From UBA4055 sp964648295 (lineage in GTDB: Bacteria; UBA4055), in contig CAZYNH010000002.1 of the NCBI GenBank assembly GCA_964648295.1, forward strand, positions 186,001-250,000: DNA of 64,000 nucleotides. The letters run 5' to 3'. Positions 1-7,973 of the stretch are shown here, piece after piece. The first letter of the stretch is position 1, and each line of letters starts with the position of its first letter. Below the pieces are notes generated by a model, which made no database searches, was not told where the DNA came from, and saw only the letters and a list, made by a program, of their open reading frames with translations. Position numbers and translations under genes: made by a program.

Positions 1-410
1 CATTCTCTGTGCTTTCGATGATAGCAGTTGTGGCTCTGGCCGGGATCGTTGTAAACGATTCTATAGTTTTCGTTGATTTTATCATCAAGGAAAGAGAAAA
101 AGGAATAGACAGGTGGAACAGCCTGATCAATGCCGGCAGGACGCGTCTCAGACCTATTATTCTCACAACTGTAACGACCATCTTCGGACTTATGCCTATG
201 ATAATATCCCAGTCAGAATCCGTGAGGATGTGGAAACCAATGGCGGTCAGTATTTCTTTCGGGCTCGCTTTCGCAACGGTACTCACGCTTCTTGTACTGC
301 CGGTCGTTTATTCGTTCGTGGACGGAATATCCTGCAAATGCAGAGGAACTGAGCGCATGAAACTTGCCGACGCTCTAAGGCTAAGAGAAGAAAAGGGCTA
401 CGACAAATAA
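1..410 (+). CDS. RND-family efflux transporter, C-terminal end (partial)
   Basis: The gene begins upstream of the window and only its last ~135 residues are seen. The segment carries the transmembrane signature AGIVVNDSIVFVDF, followed by AGRTRLRPIILTTVTTIFG and a final helix pair ending LVLPVVYSFVDG. This is the classic end of AcrB/CzcA/MexB-type proton-driven inner-membrane pumps, where an acidic or polar residue in the first of these helices serves proton relay. A short basic cytoplasmic tail of about 30 residues follows. Substrate cannot be inferred from this portion. The membrane-fusion and outer-membrane partners, if clustered, must lie upstream. Confidence 0.93.
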   Translation, partial: FSVLSMIAVVALAGIVVNDSIVFVDFIIKEREKGIDRWNSLINAGRTRLRPIILTTVTTIFGLMPMIISQSESVRMWKPMAVSISFGLAFATVLTLLVLPVVYSFVDGISCKCRGTERMKLADALRLREEKGYDK

Positions 411-489
411 AATAAACTATTCGGTTGGATTTTTATCACTCTCATGGTATATTATGTATGAGAGAGAATATTCTTATGGGAGACGTGTT

Positions 490-1656
490 ATGAAGAACAG
501 CTGTGTTTTCATTTTGGCGTTTATTTGCATATCGTGGATTTACGCCGCCGGAAATGACAGGTACATTTATATCGGTGTGGCTGATGCCTGCGGCTATCCC
601 TATGATTTCAGCGCAGAACCGTATGGTAATGTTACCTTCAAGTCATGGATCCAAAGCAGACCGACAGAAGTATTAGACCAGAATTCCGCCGGTGCAGGCT
701 TTGAGGATTTTGATTGCGGTGTTTCGGCCGTTTATTTAAATGCCGGAAGTTTTCCAACCCCGTGGTCAGCGGGTGACAGGGTCATTATATTATTCAAAGA
801 GTTATCAGATGAAGATTACGGATATGAGGGAATATGCGAGATAGTTTTAAGTAATTCACTCGATTATATCTTTGTCGGCCTTGATGAATGGTTCGGTGAA
901 GGAACGAGCACTGATTATCCCTACAGCCCCGTCTTGATAAATACACCATATCAGGTTTCATTGCTATGGGCAGATATCGGTGTTGTAAACAATTCAGGCG
1001 AATTGTTCGATTTTAGCGGATATCCTTATGACAATGTAACTTTTGAAGCCAGGATATCTGGTATAGAAAAAATAATTAATGAAAGTACATCCCGTTCAGG
1101 ATTCGGTTACATTGCCGGCAAAGCATCCTATGTATATTTCAATCTATACGAATTCAATTCATTTTGGGGTAGCGGAGATACTTTGAATGTAAAATTTAAA
1201 CACGATACAGGCGGGGAAGGCTATTTTTCCGGAGAAAAAGAATACATTCTTGAAGATTTTTTCTATTACCCGAGCGGGGTGAGGATAAAAATCGGTCTTG
1301 ACGGTTTATACGGCGAAGGGTCGGGCGGGGGGCCTCCTGTTGCAATAGATAAATGGATCAGCGGAATTGAGAATTCGGACTGCCAAATACCCTCTGAAAT
1401 CACTCTTTCCCAGAACTACCCGAACCCGTTCAATCCGGAAACAGCGATCAGTTTCTCGCTTCCGAAGGATGAGCAGGTCACGCTGTCGGTTTTCAACATA
1501 AACGGACAGCTTGTAAAAGAGCTTGTGGACGGTAAGATTCAGGCAGGAAATCACTCAATATATTTCAACGCAACTGACCTCAACAGCGGTATATATTTCT
1601 ATACACTCGAAACAGTGAGCACAAAGCTAAGCAAAAAAATGTTATTCGTAAAATAA
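490..1656 (+). CDS. secreted protein with T9SS type A sorting domain and two repeated domains
   Basis: About 388 residues. The start at 490 is preferred over an in-frame ATG at 454, because GGGAGA lies six to seven bases before 490 and the protein then opens with a signal peptide (MKNSC, hydrophobic run, YAAG). Two related domains follow (about residues 25-135 and 150-275), each with a 'PY-x-NVTF' opening and a later 'W-x-x-GD' stretch. The last ~80 residues contain LSQNYPNPFNPETAISFSLP and end KKMLFVK, the canonical C-terminal signal for export through the type IX system and anchoring or release at the surface. The function of the repeated domain is unknown. The next gene has a third copy and follows after 10 bases, so the two are probably co-expressed. 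Confidence 0.85.
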   Translation: MKNSCVFILAFICISWIYAAGNDRYIYIGVADACGYPYDFSAEPYGNVTFKSWIQSRPTEVLDQNSAGAGFEDFDCGVSAVYLNAGSFPTPWSAGDRVIILFKELSDEDYGYEGICEIVLSNSLDYIFVGLDEWFGEGTSTDYPYSPVLINTPYQVSLLWADIGVVNNSGELFDFSGYPYDNVTFEARISGIEKIINESTSRSGFGYIAGKASYVYFNLYEFNSFWGSGDTLNVKFKHDTGGEGYFSGEKEYILEDFFYYPSGVRIKIGLDGLYGEGSGGGPPVAIDKWISGIENSDCQIPSEITLSQNYPNPFNPETAISFSLPKDEQVTLSVFNINGQLVKELVDGKIQAGNHSIYFNATDLNSGIYFYTLETVSTKLSKKMLFVK

Positions 1657-1666
1657 GAGAAGTAAA

Positions 1667-2989
1667 ATGAAGAAATTGTTTGCAGTATTCATCATCTTGG
1701 TGGCTATGGGCCTCACAGCGCAGGATGTGTACAGACTGAACGACTCGACATTCGTGTATCCGTGCGTCACGACAGCGGAAACGGATTATAATGTTGTTGG
1801 ACTTCCTGTGGAAACAGGATGGACAAAAGGCAGAGATTTTGATCTTTCGGGAACGAATATTGAATCTGTAAGCAGATTCGATACGGCGGCCCAAATGGCG
1901 GAAACAGGAGTTTACAGTCCGGTCTTCGGCTGGTGTAAAGATATAGCTGTACAGACCGGTGGTGTATATTCAATAAGTGCAAAAAACAATTTCGATTTTA
2001 TTGTGACAGGAGACAGTGTAAATGTAGCTTATGATCTTATTACCACTGCAGGTACGGATTTTAATTACATCGTACATCCGTTATCGAAAGCAGGTTTGAC
2101 CACATCTGCAATGCTGGGAAACGATATAGGAACTGCAAACTGTAATGCCATCGCAAAATGGGATGCATCTACTCAGACTATGCAGACGAGCAGTTATGTT
2201 CTGACACAGTGGATGAATTCATTTTCGACTTCTCCGGGTCAGCCGTTAGCAGTAAACATGAAGACTAATTACACTTGGCCGACAGGTAAAGATTACGATG
2301 GTAGTTTAATTTCGGAAGAAAGTACTTCTTCAGAAAGGGACGCAAAAGGTAGCACTGCAAAAGCAAGGATAGTATTTTTTCATTTAGTTAATGACTTAGG
2401 TATTGAATTAACCGAAGATGAAATGAAGCTGATCCGATTTGATGCTTATATCGTTTCAAGGCCAACAGAGGTGTTAACTGAGAACGGTTATGACTGCGGA
2501 TTTATGAAGATAGGCGGTCATTCGGTGGCTTATGTAAATCTGGCAAATTTCACGACTCCATGGGCATCAGGTGATGTTTTGTATTTTACATTAACGAACT
2601 TTACCCCCATGGTAGGTTATGAACTTAGTTTAACGATTGATAATTCAAGTTCTACGATTTATAAAGGGTTTGAACCTATAATAGCGGGCAGCGGAAATCC
2701 GGGATATCTCGATATGTCGGCTGTTGTTCCTTTAACCGGAGTTGATGTAGCTGTACGGGAAGAGAATGGTAATATTGTTCTTGAATGGGGAATGGCCGGA
2801 TATGATGTGACCGGATACAATATTTATACATCGGATGACCCTTATGGTACATTCAGCTATATCACTACGACTTCAAATCTGTCGTGGAGCACGGCCGCAA
2901 CTGAGAATAAAAGATTCTTTTATGTAGCATCAACGAATGCCAAGAATTCAGAGCAGCCGAAAACGATAACTGTGAAAGAGAATAAATAA
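1667..2989 (+). CDS. exported protein with fibronectin III-like C-terminus, related to upstream gene
   Basis: 440 residues with an N-terminal signal peptide (MKKLFAVFIILVAMGLTAQ). A middle region around residues 245-340 repeats the domain of the preceding gene: RPTEVLTENGYDCGF, then AYVNL and TPWASGD. The last ~80 residues (from about VDVAVREENGNIVLEW) look like a fibronectin type III or similar beta-sandwich with the 'Y-N-I-Y' strand pattern. No T9SS sorting domain is visible; the protein ends ITVKENK. It could stay periplasmic or act with its neighbour. No enzymatic motif is recognised. It starts 10 bases after the upstream gene, with a weak AGAGAAG ribosome site. Confidence 0.75.
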   Translation: MKKLFAVFIILVAMGLTAQDVYRLNDSTFVYPCVTTAETDYNVVGLPVETGWTKGRDFDLSGTNIESVSRFDTAAQMAETGVYSPVFGWCKDIAVQTGGVYSISAKNNFDFIVTGDSVNVAYDLITTAGTDFNYIVHPLSKAGLTTSAMLGNDIGTANCNAIAKWDASTQTMQTSSYVLTQWMNSFSTSPGQPLAVNMKTNYTWPTGKDYDGSLISEESTSSERDAKGSTAKARIVFFHLVNDLGIELTEDEMKLIRFDAYIVSRPTEVLTENGYDCGFMKIGGHSVAYVNLANFTTPWASGDVLYFTLTNFTPMVGYELSLTIDNSSSTIYKGFEPIIAGSGNPGYLDMSAVVPLTGVDVAVREENGNIVLEWGMAGYDVTGYNIYTSDDPYGTFSYITTTSNLSWSTAATENKRFFYVASTNAKNSEQPKTITVKENK

Positions 2990-2993
2990 TTTT

Positions 2994-4028
2994 TTATTCA
3001 GGCAAAATAACCTTAAAAGAGCATTTATCATCGCCGTTCAATATCGAAGTCAGGATCTCGACCCTGACTTCTTTATTTGTGGCGGCTTCCCACTGCTGCC
3101 TGAACCATCCTGCGCCGCAATAGCAGTAAGACCCGGGCATCCCTTTATCTATATTGGGCTTAATGATGGGGCAGAAACAGTAAGCCTGTTTTCTTTCAAG
3201 ATCGGTTTTTGCTTCGGCATAGGCTTTGGGATCTGCCGGTTTTTTTTCAACGTATATCTCGTTCCCGTTTCTGACTGGAGGTTCGTTCCATCCCGGATCG
3301 TTCTTCATGAAATCTATCACCGCATCGACAGGGTCGTCACCTTTCTTTTCTGCCTCCAGGTATGTTTTTCTGAGTTTCTCAAGCTGGAATCTAGGAAATT
3401 TGTGCGAACACCCGGTCAGAATATCGTGCTTAATGCTTTCCCTGTTCCGGTCAACTATGTCTATCATTTTTTTTATTTTTTCGAATTTCTCTTCAACTGT
3501 CTGCGCGATGTCGGCATCACGGCTGAATTTACAGATCTCAGTACAGTCCTTATCATTCAGGCATTTTCTGCAGTTGTTCAGGAAAAGCTCGGTCCAGGCA
3601 TGTTCAATAAAGAGGAGTTCGGTCATACCGTCTGTGTTCCCGCCATGGTAAACTTCTATCGAGAATTCATCTGAGATCAGACCTTTTTTCCTGGCATAGC
3701 TGAATACTTCAGAATACTTCTCTCCAAAACTCTTAAGACCTTTATCGGTGTTTATAGAAAGTACTTTCAGTTTACCGATTTTTTTTAATATCATATCTCC
3801 CGCAGACTGAACAATATCAGAAACAGGATAACCGGCTTCGACCCAATATCCATCAGTAACGCTTGAAATATAATTGATCTTACAGAAAGCCGGGCCGATA
3901 ATGTCTGAAGAATACTCCTTCTTTATAAGGCTGAAAATGCCATTCAGTTCATTTCTGCTTTTCATGTTGAATTCTTTAATAACGGCTTTAAACCCGCCAA
4001 AATCCTTATGTATTATTTTATTATCCAT
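2994..4028 (-). CDS. cysteine-rich protein, resembles the DUF6144 family (uncharacterised)
   Basis: About 344 residues. ATG at 4028 is preferred over a GTG at 4040 because GGAG sits six bases before the ATG. No signal peptide or membrane segment is seen. The middle has CRKCLNDKDCTEICKF, and the C-terminal third has YCFCPI followed by GSYCYCGAGWFRQQWE and a terminal GDDKCSFKV. These paired cysteines look able to bind a metal or an iron-sulfur cluster. The C-terminal pattern resembles proteins I remember as DUF6144, often annotated near V4R/aminothiazoline-type small-molecule binding folds; that assignment is from memory and moderately uncertain. It stands alone, converging on the gene at 1667-2989 with only 4 bases between stops. 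Confidence 0.7.
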   Translation of the reverse strand: MDNKIIHKDFGGFKAVIKEFNMKSRNELNGIFSLIKKEYSSDIIGPAFCKINYISSVTDGYWVEAGYPVSDIVQSAGDMILKKIGKLKVLSINTDKGLKSFGEKYSEVFSYARKKGLISDEFSIEVYHGGNTDGMTELLFIEHAWTELFLNNCRKCLNDKDCTEICKFSRDADIAQTVEEKFEKIKKMIDIVDRNRESIKHDILTGCSHKFPRFQLEKLRKTYLEAEKKGDDPVDAVIDFMKNDPGWNEPPVRNGNEIYVEKKPADPKAYAEAKTDLERKQAYCFCPIIKPNIDKGMPGSYCYCGAGWFRQQWEAATNKEVRVEILTSILNGDDKCSFKVILPE

Positions 4029-4120
4029 GACAAACTCCACATTTTTATATACAAGATAGTGTCAAGATGCTTTGAAAGAAATGATAAAAATAATAAGTTT
4101 CATAAATAATACTTCATTTA

Positions 4121-4639
4121 TCAGTGCTTATTGAAAGAAAATATTCCGCAGAGCGTCATTCTTCCGGAAGCCTTTCTTATTTCTTGTTTGATGAACCTGT
4201 AACCGGCTTTTCCAAGAACTTTGACCGAAGCCGAATTCCGTGCGTCAACGACACCGTATATTCTTGTAAATCCATACTGTCCAATACCAAACTCAGATAA
4301 AGCTCTGACAGCTTCTGTCGCATAACCTTTTCCCTGATGCTTTTCTTCGACCGCGTAGCCGATCTCTACCTCTCCGTTATCCAACGGGCTTAGTCCTGCG
4401 TGGCCGATAAGCTCACCTGTACTTTTAAGTACGATACCCAGTACGAACGGTTTGTTTGTCGGGTCAGCTTCGGTATAGCAGTTGATCAGGAATCCGAGAA
4501 CTTCACTGGCTTCATTTTCATCAGCGTAAACCTGATCGGGTATCCAATGTTTCATGCCATCCTCAATGCTCATTATAAATACCTTTTCAGTATCTTTCAG
4601 AGTGAAAGGGCGAAGTATTAAATTTCTTGTTTCGATCAC
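4121..4639 (-). CDS. GNAT-family N-acetyltransferase (RimJ/RimL-like)
   Basis: 172 residues of the GCN5-related acetyltransferase fold. It opens ETRNLILRPFTLKDTEKV, the usual first strand of RimJ/RimL-type enzymes. The acetyl-CoA loop reads VEEKHQGKGYATEAVRALSE, with the Q/R-x-x-G-x-G/A pattern as QGKGYA, and it is followed by GVVDARNSASVKVLGKAGY, also typical. The acceptor may be a protein N-terminus, antibiotic or small amine; the sequence does not tell. Its ATG overlaps the stop of the radical SAM gene by four bases (4636-4639), so it is translationally coupled as the last gene of the 9512-to-4121 operon. Confidence 0.88.
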   Translation of the reverse strand: MIETRNLILRPFTLKDTEKVFIMSIEDGMKHWIPDQVYADENEASEVLGFLINCYTEADPTNKPFVLGIVLKSTGELIGHAGLSPLDNGEVEIGYAVEEKHQGKGYATEAVRALSEFGIGQYGFTRIYGVVDARNSASVKVLGKAGYRFIKQEIRKASGRMTLCGIFSFNKH

Positions 4640-5556
4640 AGGGCTGACCCTTGTCTGACATTATTTTCCATAAAGTATTTGAATATTCTGTCCTGAATTC
4701 CGGTTTTGTTGGCGCACCAGAGCGGTACGATGAGGTCTTTTTTCGGGGCGTCTGCGTAAAGTCTGTGAATAACTATGTCTTTTTTCAGGCGAGGTATGAG
4801 TATAGCGAGCTTGTGAAAGTATTCTGTTTCTGTTAAGATCGTTGGGGCTTTATTCTGTGCGTAAAGGTCTGCGAGGCGCGTATTTTTGAGCACCATTAGC
4901 TGATGGATCTTAAGTCCGGTGATCTTAGAGCTGTTCAGGAACTGGGCGAGTTCAATTATTCCAGCATCGGTCTCGTCAGGCAGGCCGAGTATGATGTGCG
5001 CCGTCAGGTCGAATCCGTATGAGGAGACAAGTCCGACGGCGGATGAGAACTGAACGACAGTGTGCCCGCGGCCGATCCATTCAAGGTCTTTTTCGTTAAT
5101 CGTCTGCAGCCCCATTTCGATCGTAACATCTGTCTTTAACGACCTCAGTATCTCTAGTACCTCGGTATCTATCGTATCCGGCCGCGCTGAGACTGATATC
5201 CCGACAATTCCGGGATGCGAAACGGCGTTTCTGTACAGGTCTTCGAGGTACATGAGACGGTCCTTAACACTGTGCGCGGGATAAGTCGAGGAATAATCCT
5301 GAAAATATGCTATAAAACCTTCGGCCCCGTTCCGTACTTTCAAATAGTTCATGTGGTCTTCGACAGTGCTTTCACCATCAAGGTCTTTTAGAGGCTCGAG
5401 CGCTTTCATACTGCAGAAGATACAGCCTTCCTTCCCAACTTTTCCGTCAAGGTTGGGGCAGGTGAAATCGCCGTGAAAATTAAGCTTGAATATCTTTTTC
5501 CCGTATTTCTTTTTCCAGAAATCGCCGATGCGGTTTATTGTGCCGGAGGATTCCAT
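4636..5556 (-). CDS. radical SAM protein, TIGR01212 (YhcC/YtqA) family
   Basis: 306 residues. Near the N-terminus the cluster-binding cysteines are C33, C45 and C48 in FTCPNLDGKVG and GCIFCSM; this spaced arrangement marks the TIGR01212 family rather than the standard CxxxCxxC. Later motifs include GLQTINEKDLEWIGRGHT and LTAHIILGLPDET, as in oxygen-independent coproporphyrinogen-oxidase-like radical SAM folds. The family reductively cleaves S-adenosylmethionine through a 4Fe-4S cluster; the E. coli (YhcC) and Bacillus (YtqA) members are poorly characterised. Stop of the U32 gene and this start share one base (TGATG), so the two are translated in tandem. Confidence 0.9.
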   Translation of the reverse strand: MESSGTINRIGDFWKKKYGKKIFKLNFHGDFTCPNLDGKVGKEGCIFCSMKALEPLKDLDGESTVEDHMNYLKVRNGAEGFIAYFQDYSSTYPAHSVKDRLMYLEDLYRNAVSHPGIVGISVSARPDTIDTEVLEILRSLKTDVTIEMGLQTINEKDLEWIGRGHTVVQFSSAVGLVSSYGFDLTAHIILGLPDETDAGIIELAQFLNSSKITGLKIHQLMVLKNTRLADLYAQNKAPTILTETEYFHKLAILIPRLKKDIVIHRLYADAPKKDLIVPLWCANKTGIQDRIFKYFMENNVRQGSAL

Positions 5557-7598
5557 CAGTAAAGCTTTCTGTTAAGATTAAAAGGCAGTCCGGTGACTTT
5601 TGACGGGTCTTTTTTTATGGCTGAAAACTTGTCTAGGATGTTATCTTCTCCCGTGAGGTCAATAATGATCTCATGGACTTTCATTCCGCTGAGATCAGCT
5701 CCCGATATTGAAAAATAGTCGTCAGATGTGAAGATGCTTATGTTATTGTACTTTCTGACAGAGAATCGGAAACCCTGTCTGTCAGTGTAGCGAGCACCGG
5801 GATTAAAATTATCAGAAACGGCTCTTGTGTAAAAAAGAGGTATCTTTGAGTATACGGTCATTCTGAGAGGGAGAGGTGAGTTCTTTAATCCCTCCAGAGT
5901 TTCCATGTCGGACTCGAAGGGAATGTGAGCGGATGAGAGACCAAGTTCTTCAAGCTGCTTTACGGCTAAAAAATTATACGGCGACAGACCCGGTCCGCAG
6001 TCTATCTTTTTTGATGTCGCTTTGAGCAGTCTCAGATGGCCGATTTCATTAATTTCGTATGAAATATTGTTAGTATGTTCGAGCAGGTTTATCAGTTCTT
6101 TCATATCAGGAATATCTTCTTCGAACATTATCGGGAACAGCGAAATTTCGACCCTGACTTTTGAAGCGAGCCGTTTGTACAGTTCGGAATGCTCAAGAAG
6201 CGGTTCGGTAACGATCACCTTTTTTATTCCGGCATCCTTAACAGATCCGATTATCTGTCCGATATCGTCGGAGCATAATCTTAAAAGATTGGCGTTGCTG
6301 AAACATGTATCGATGGTGTTCTTTGGGTCGGGTTCTGTCGCGCGCAGTTCATATTCAAGCTTATGAGGCAGCTTAATGCTTTTTAAGAATTTCAGCTCTT
6401 TTCTGCTCATAGGCGCTATAACGGATCCGAGATCAGAGATAATATTGTTAAGCTGTGACTTGGGGATCAAAATGTCTCTGTCAAATATGAACCTGCCCAG
6501 AAAAAGGTTGCCGAAAGAAACATTCCTGATCTTTTCCTCAAGTTCTGAGAGATGAATGCCTCTGTTCTCGTTTACGACCTTCTTTATCTTCGATTCAATG
6601 AAAGCGTCGCCGTAAACCGTAGATATCTCAATTCGTATTTTTTCTCCTGTACTGATCTTAAGGTCGTACCAGTTCATTCTTTCTTTACGGTCATCCGAAG
6701 TTGATTTTATTCCTGTCTGGGCAGTTCCCGAATTCTTTGTAGTTATGAGGTTCTCAAGATCCCCGTAAAAACCGCCGCCCTGTTCTCTGCCTGTAAATGA
6801 AGATGGATCCGGACCACTGGTTATTTCGCCGTTCATCAGGCTTCTGTAGAATTTTGTGACGGCACCCACCCACTCGGCGCTTTTAAGCCTTCCTTCAATT
6901 TTCAAAGCCGAGACACCGGCTCTTTCAAGTTCTTTCAGCTTTGCTGACAGATTAAGGTCCTTCATAGAAAAGTAAGCGCTGTACTCATCTTCGGAACCGT
7001 CTTTAATGAACCTGAACCGGCACGGAGCCTGACATGTGCCCCTGTTGGCGGACTTTCCCCCGAACCAGGATGACATCAGGCATTTTCCTGAGAATGAAAA
7101 ACACATAGATCCCTGGATAAAAACCTCGATCTGGGGGAAAAAGGGTTCGGAAAGAGTCCTGATTTCGTTTATATTAAGTTCTCTGGCAAGAACGACCCTT
7201 GCGGCCCCAAGTTGTTCAGCCATATACATAGACGCGCTGTTCGATATTCCCGCCTGCGTGCTCAAATGGAATTCCAAGGGTGAAAAATGCCTCATGATCA
7301 TGTATATGACGGCAAGGTCTTTAACTATAACGGCGTCCGCTTTGGAGTTCTTCAGGAATACGATAGTTTTCGCGGCGTCTTCCAGCTCGGAAGATTTCAG
7401 ATCCGTGTTGAGAGTAACATAGATCTTAACATTTTTTGAGTGGGCATGGGAAATTATTTCAGGCAGCTTTTCGAAAGTAAAATTCTTCGCTGGTTTTCTG
7501 GCATTGAACATGCCCAGACCCAGATACACGGCATCAGCGCCGGACGAGACCGCTGCGAAGAACGAATCGCTGTTCCCCGCCGGAGACATTAGTTCCAT
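5556..7598 (-). CDS. peptidase U32 family protein, RlhA-like (RNA hydroxylation)
   Basis: 680 residues. The N-terminus reads MELMSPAGNSDSFFAAVSSG with the family's 'ADAVYLGLGMFNAR' element. The U32 signature GSMCFSFSGKCLMSSW followed by NRGTCQAPCRF lies at about residues 165-200 and gives four cysteines expected to bind an iron-sulfur cluster. Despite the old collagenase-like label, characterised long members (E. coli RlhA, ~650 residues) hydroxylate 23S rRNA C2501, and shorter ones (TrhP) act on tRNA uridine 34. The length and the extra C-terminal domain favour the RlhA-like branch. It is 18 bases after the biotin carrier gene and one base into the radical SAM gene. Confidence 0.85.
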   Translation of the reverse strand: MELMSPAGNSDSFFAAVSSGADAVYLGLGMFNARKPAKNFTFEKLPEIISHAHSKNVKIYVTLNTDLKSSELEDAAKTIVFLKNSKADAVIVKDLAVIYMIMRHFSPLEFHLSTQAGISNSASMYMAEQLGAARVVLARELNINEIRTLSEPFFPQIEVFIQGSMCFSFSGKCLMSSWFGGKSANRGTCQAPCRFRFIKDGSEDEYSAYFSMKDLNLSAKLKELERAGVSALKIEGRLKSAEWVGAVTKFYRSLMNGEITSGPDPSSFTGREQGGGFYGDLENLITTKNSGTAQTGIKSTSDDRKERMNWYDLKISTGEKIRIEISTVYGDAFIESKIKKVVNENRGIHLSELEEKIRNVSFGNLFLGRFIFDRDILIPKSQLNNIISDLGSVIAPMSRKELKFLKSIKLPHKLEYELRATEPDPKNTIDTCFSNANLLRLCSDDIGQIIGSVKDAGIKKVIVTEPLLEHSELYKRLASKVRVEISLFPIMFEEDIPDMKELINLLEHTNNISYEINEIGHLRLLKATSKKIDCGPGLSPYNFLAVKQLEELGLSSAHIPFESDMETLEGLKNSPLPLRMTVYSKIPLFYTRAVSDNFNPGARYTDRQGFRFSVRKYNNISIFTSDDYFSISGADLSGMKVHEIIIDLTGEDNILDKFSAIKKDPSKVTGLPFNLNRKLY

Positions 7599-7616
7599 GA
7601 TATCAGATACCGCCGT

Positions 7617-7949
7617 CTATTTCTTTCTTTTTATCTTCGGAATACTGTATTTGACAAGGACCTGATTCTTTTCAACAGTGTCACCGGGTTTGACAAGGAT
7701 TTCTTCTATAAAGATGTCGAAATCGAGCACGATCTCGTTTATCATCTTCATCGCTTCAAGCGATATTATACTTGAATTGGCCTTAACGGTCTTTCCTTTC
7801 TTCGCGGTAATGTCGGTGATCTGTCCAGGAATGAAAGCTTTTATTTCCGATTTATTTATCCTAGGGGGCTTTTTAGCCTTGGACAGCTCGTATTTTCTGG
7901 TCGTGTCTGTCTGATATTTTGCGCCGTCGATTATTATTATTTCATCCAT
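7617..7949 (-). CDS. biotin carboxyl carrier protein (biotinyl-lipoyl domain)
   Basis: 110 residues. A ~35-residue basic, proline-containing lead is followed by a complete biotinyl domain (about 36-107). The biotin attachment site is SLEAMKMINEI, with Lys68 in the invariant E-A-M-K-M motif, and the second hairpin reads VKPGDTVEKNQVLVKY. The biotin swings between a biotin carboxylase or decarboxylase site and the carboxyltransferase encoded just upstream (gap 24 bases). Its small size, with no attached carboxylase, resembles the gamma/carrier subunit of methylmalonyl-CoA decarboxylases or a multi-subunit acyl-CoA carboxylase. Neither a biotin carboxylase nor a membrane pump subunit is encoded in this window. 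Confidence 0.92.
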   Translation of the reverse strand: MDEIIIIDGAKYQTDTTRKYELSKAKKPPRINKSEIKAFIPGQITDITAKKGKTVKANSSIISLEAMKMINEIVLDFDIFIEEILVKPGDTVEKNQVLVKYSIPKIKRKK

Positions 7950-7973
7950 ATTATAACCTGTCCGTGTACTTAC

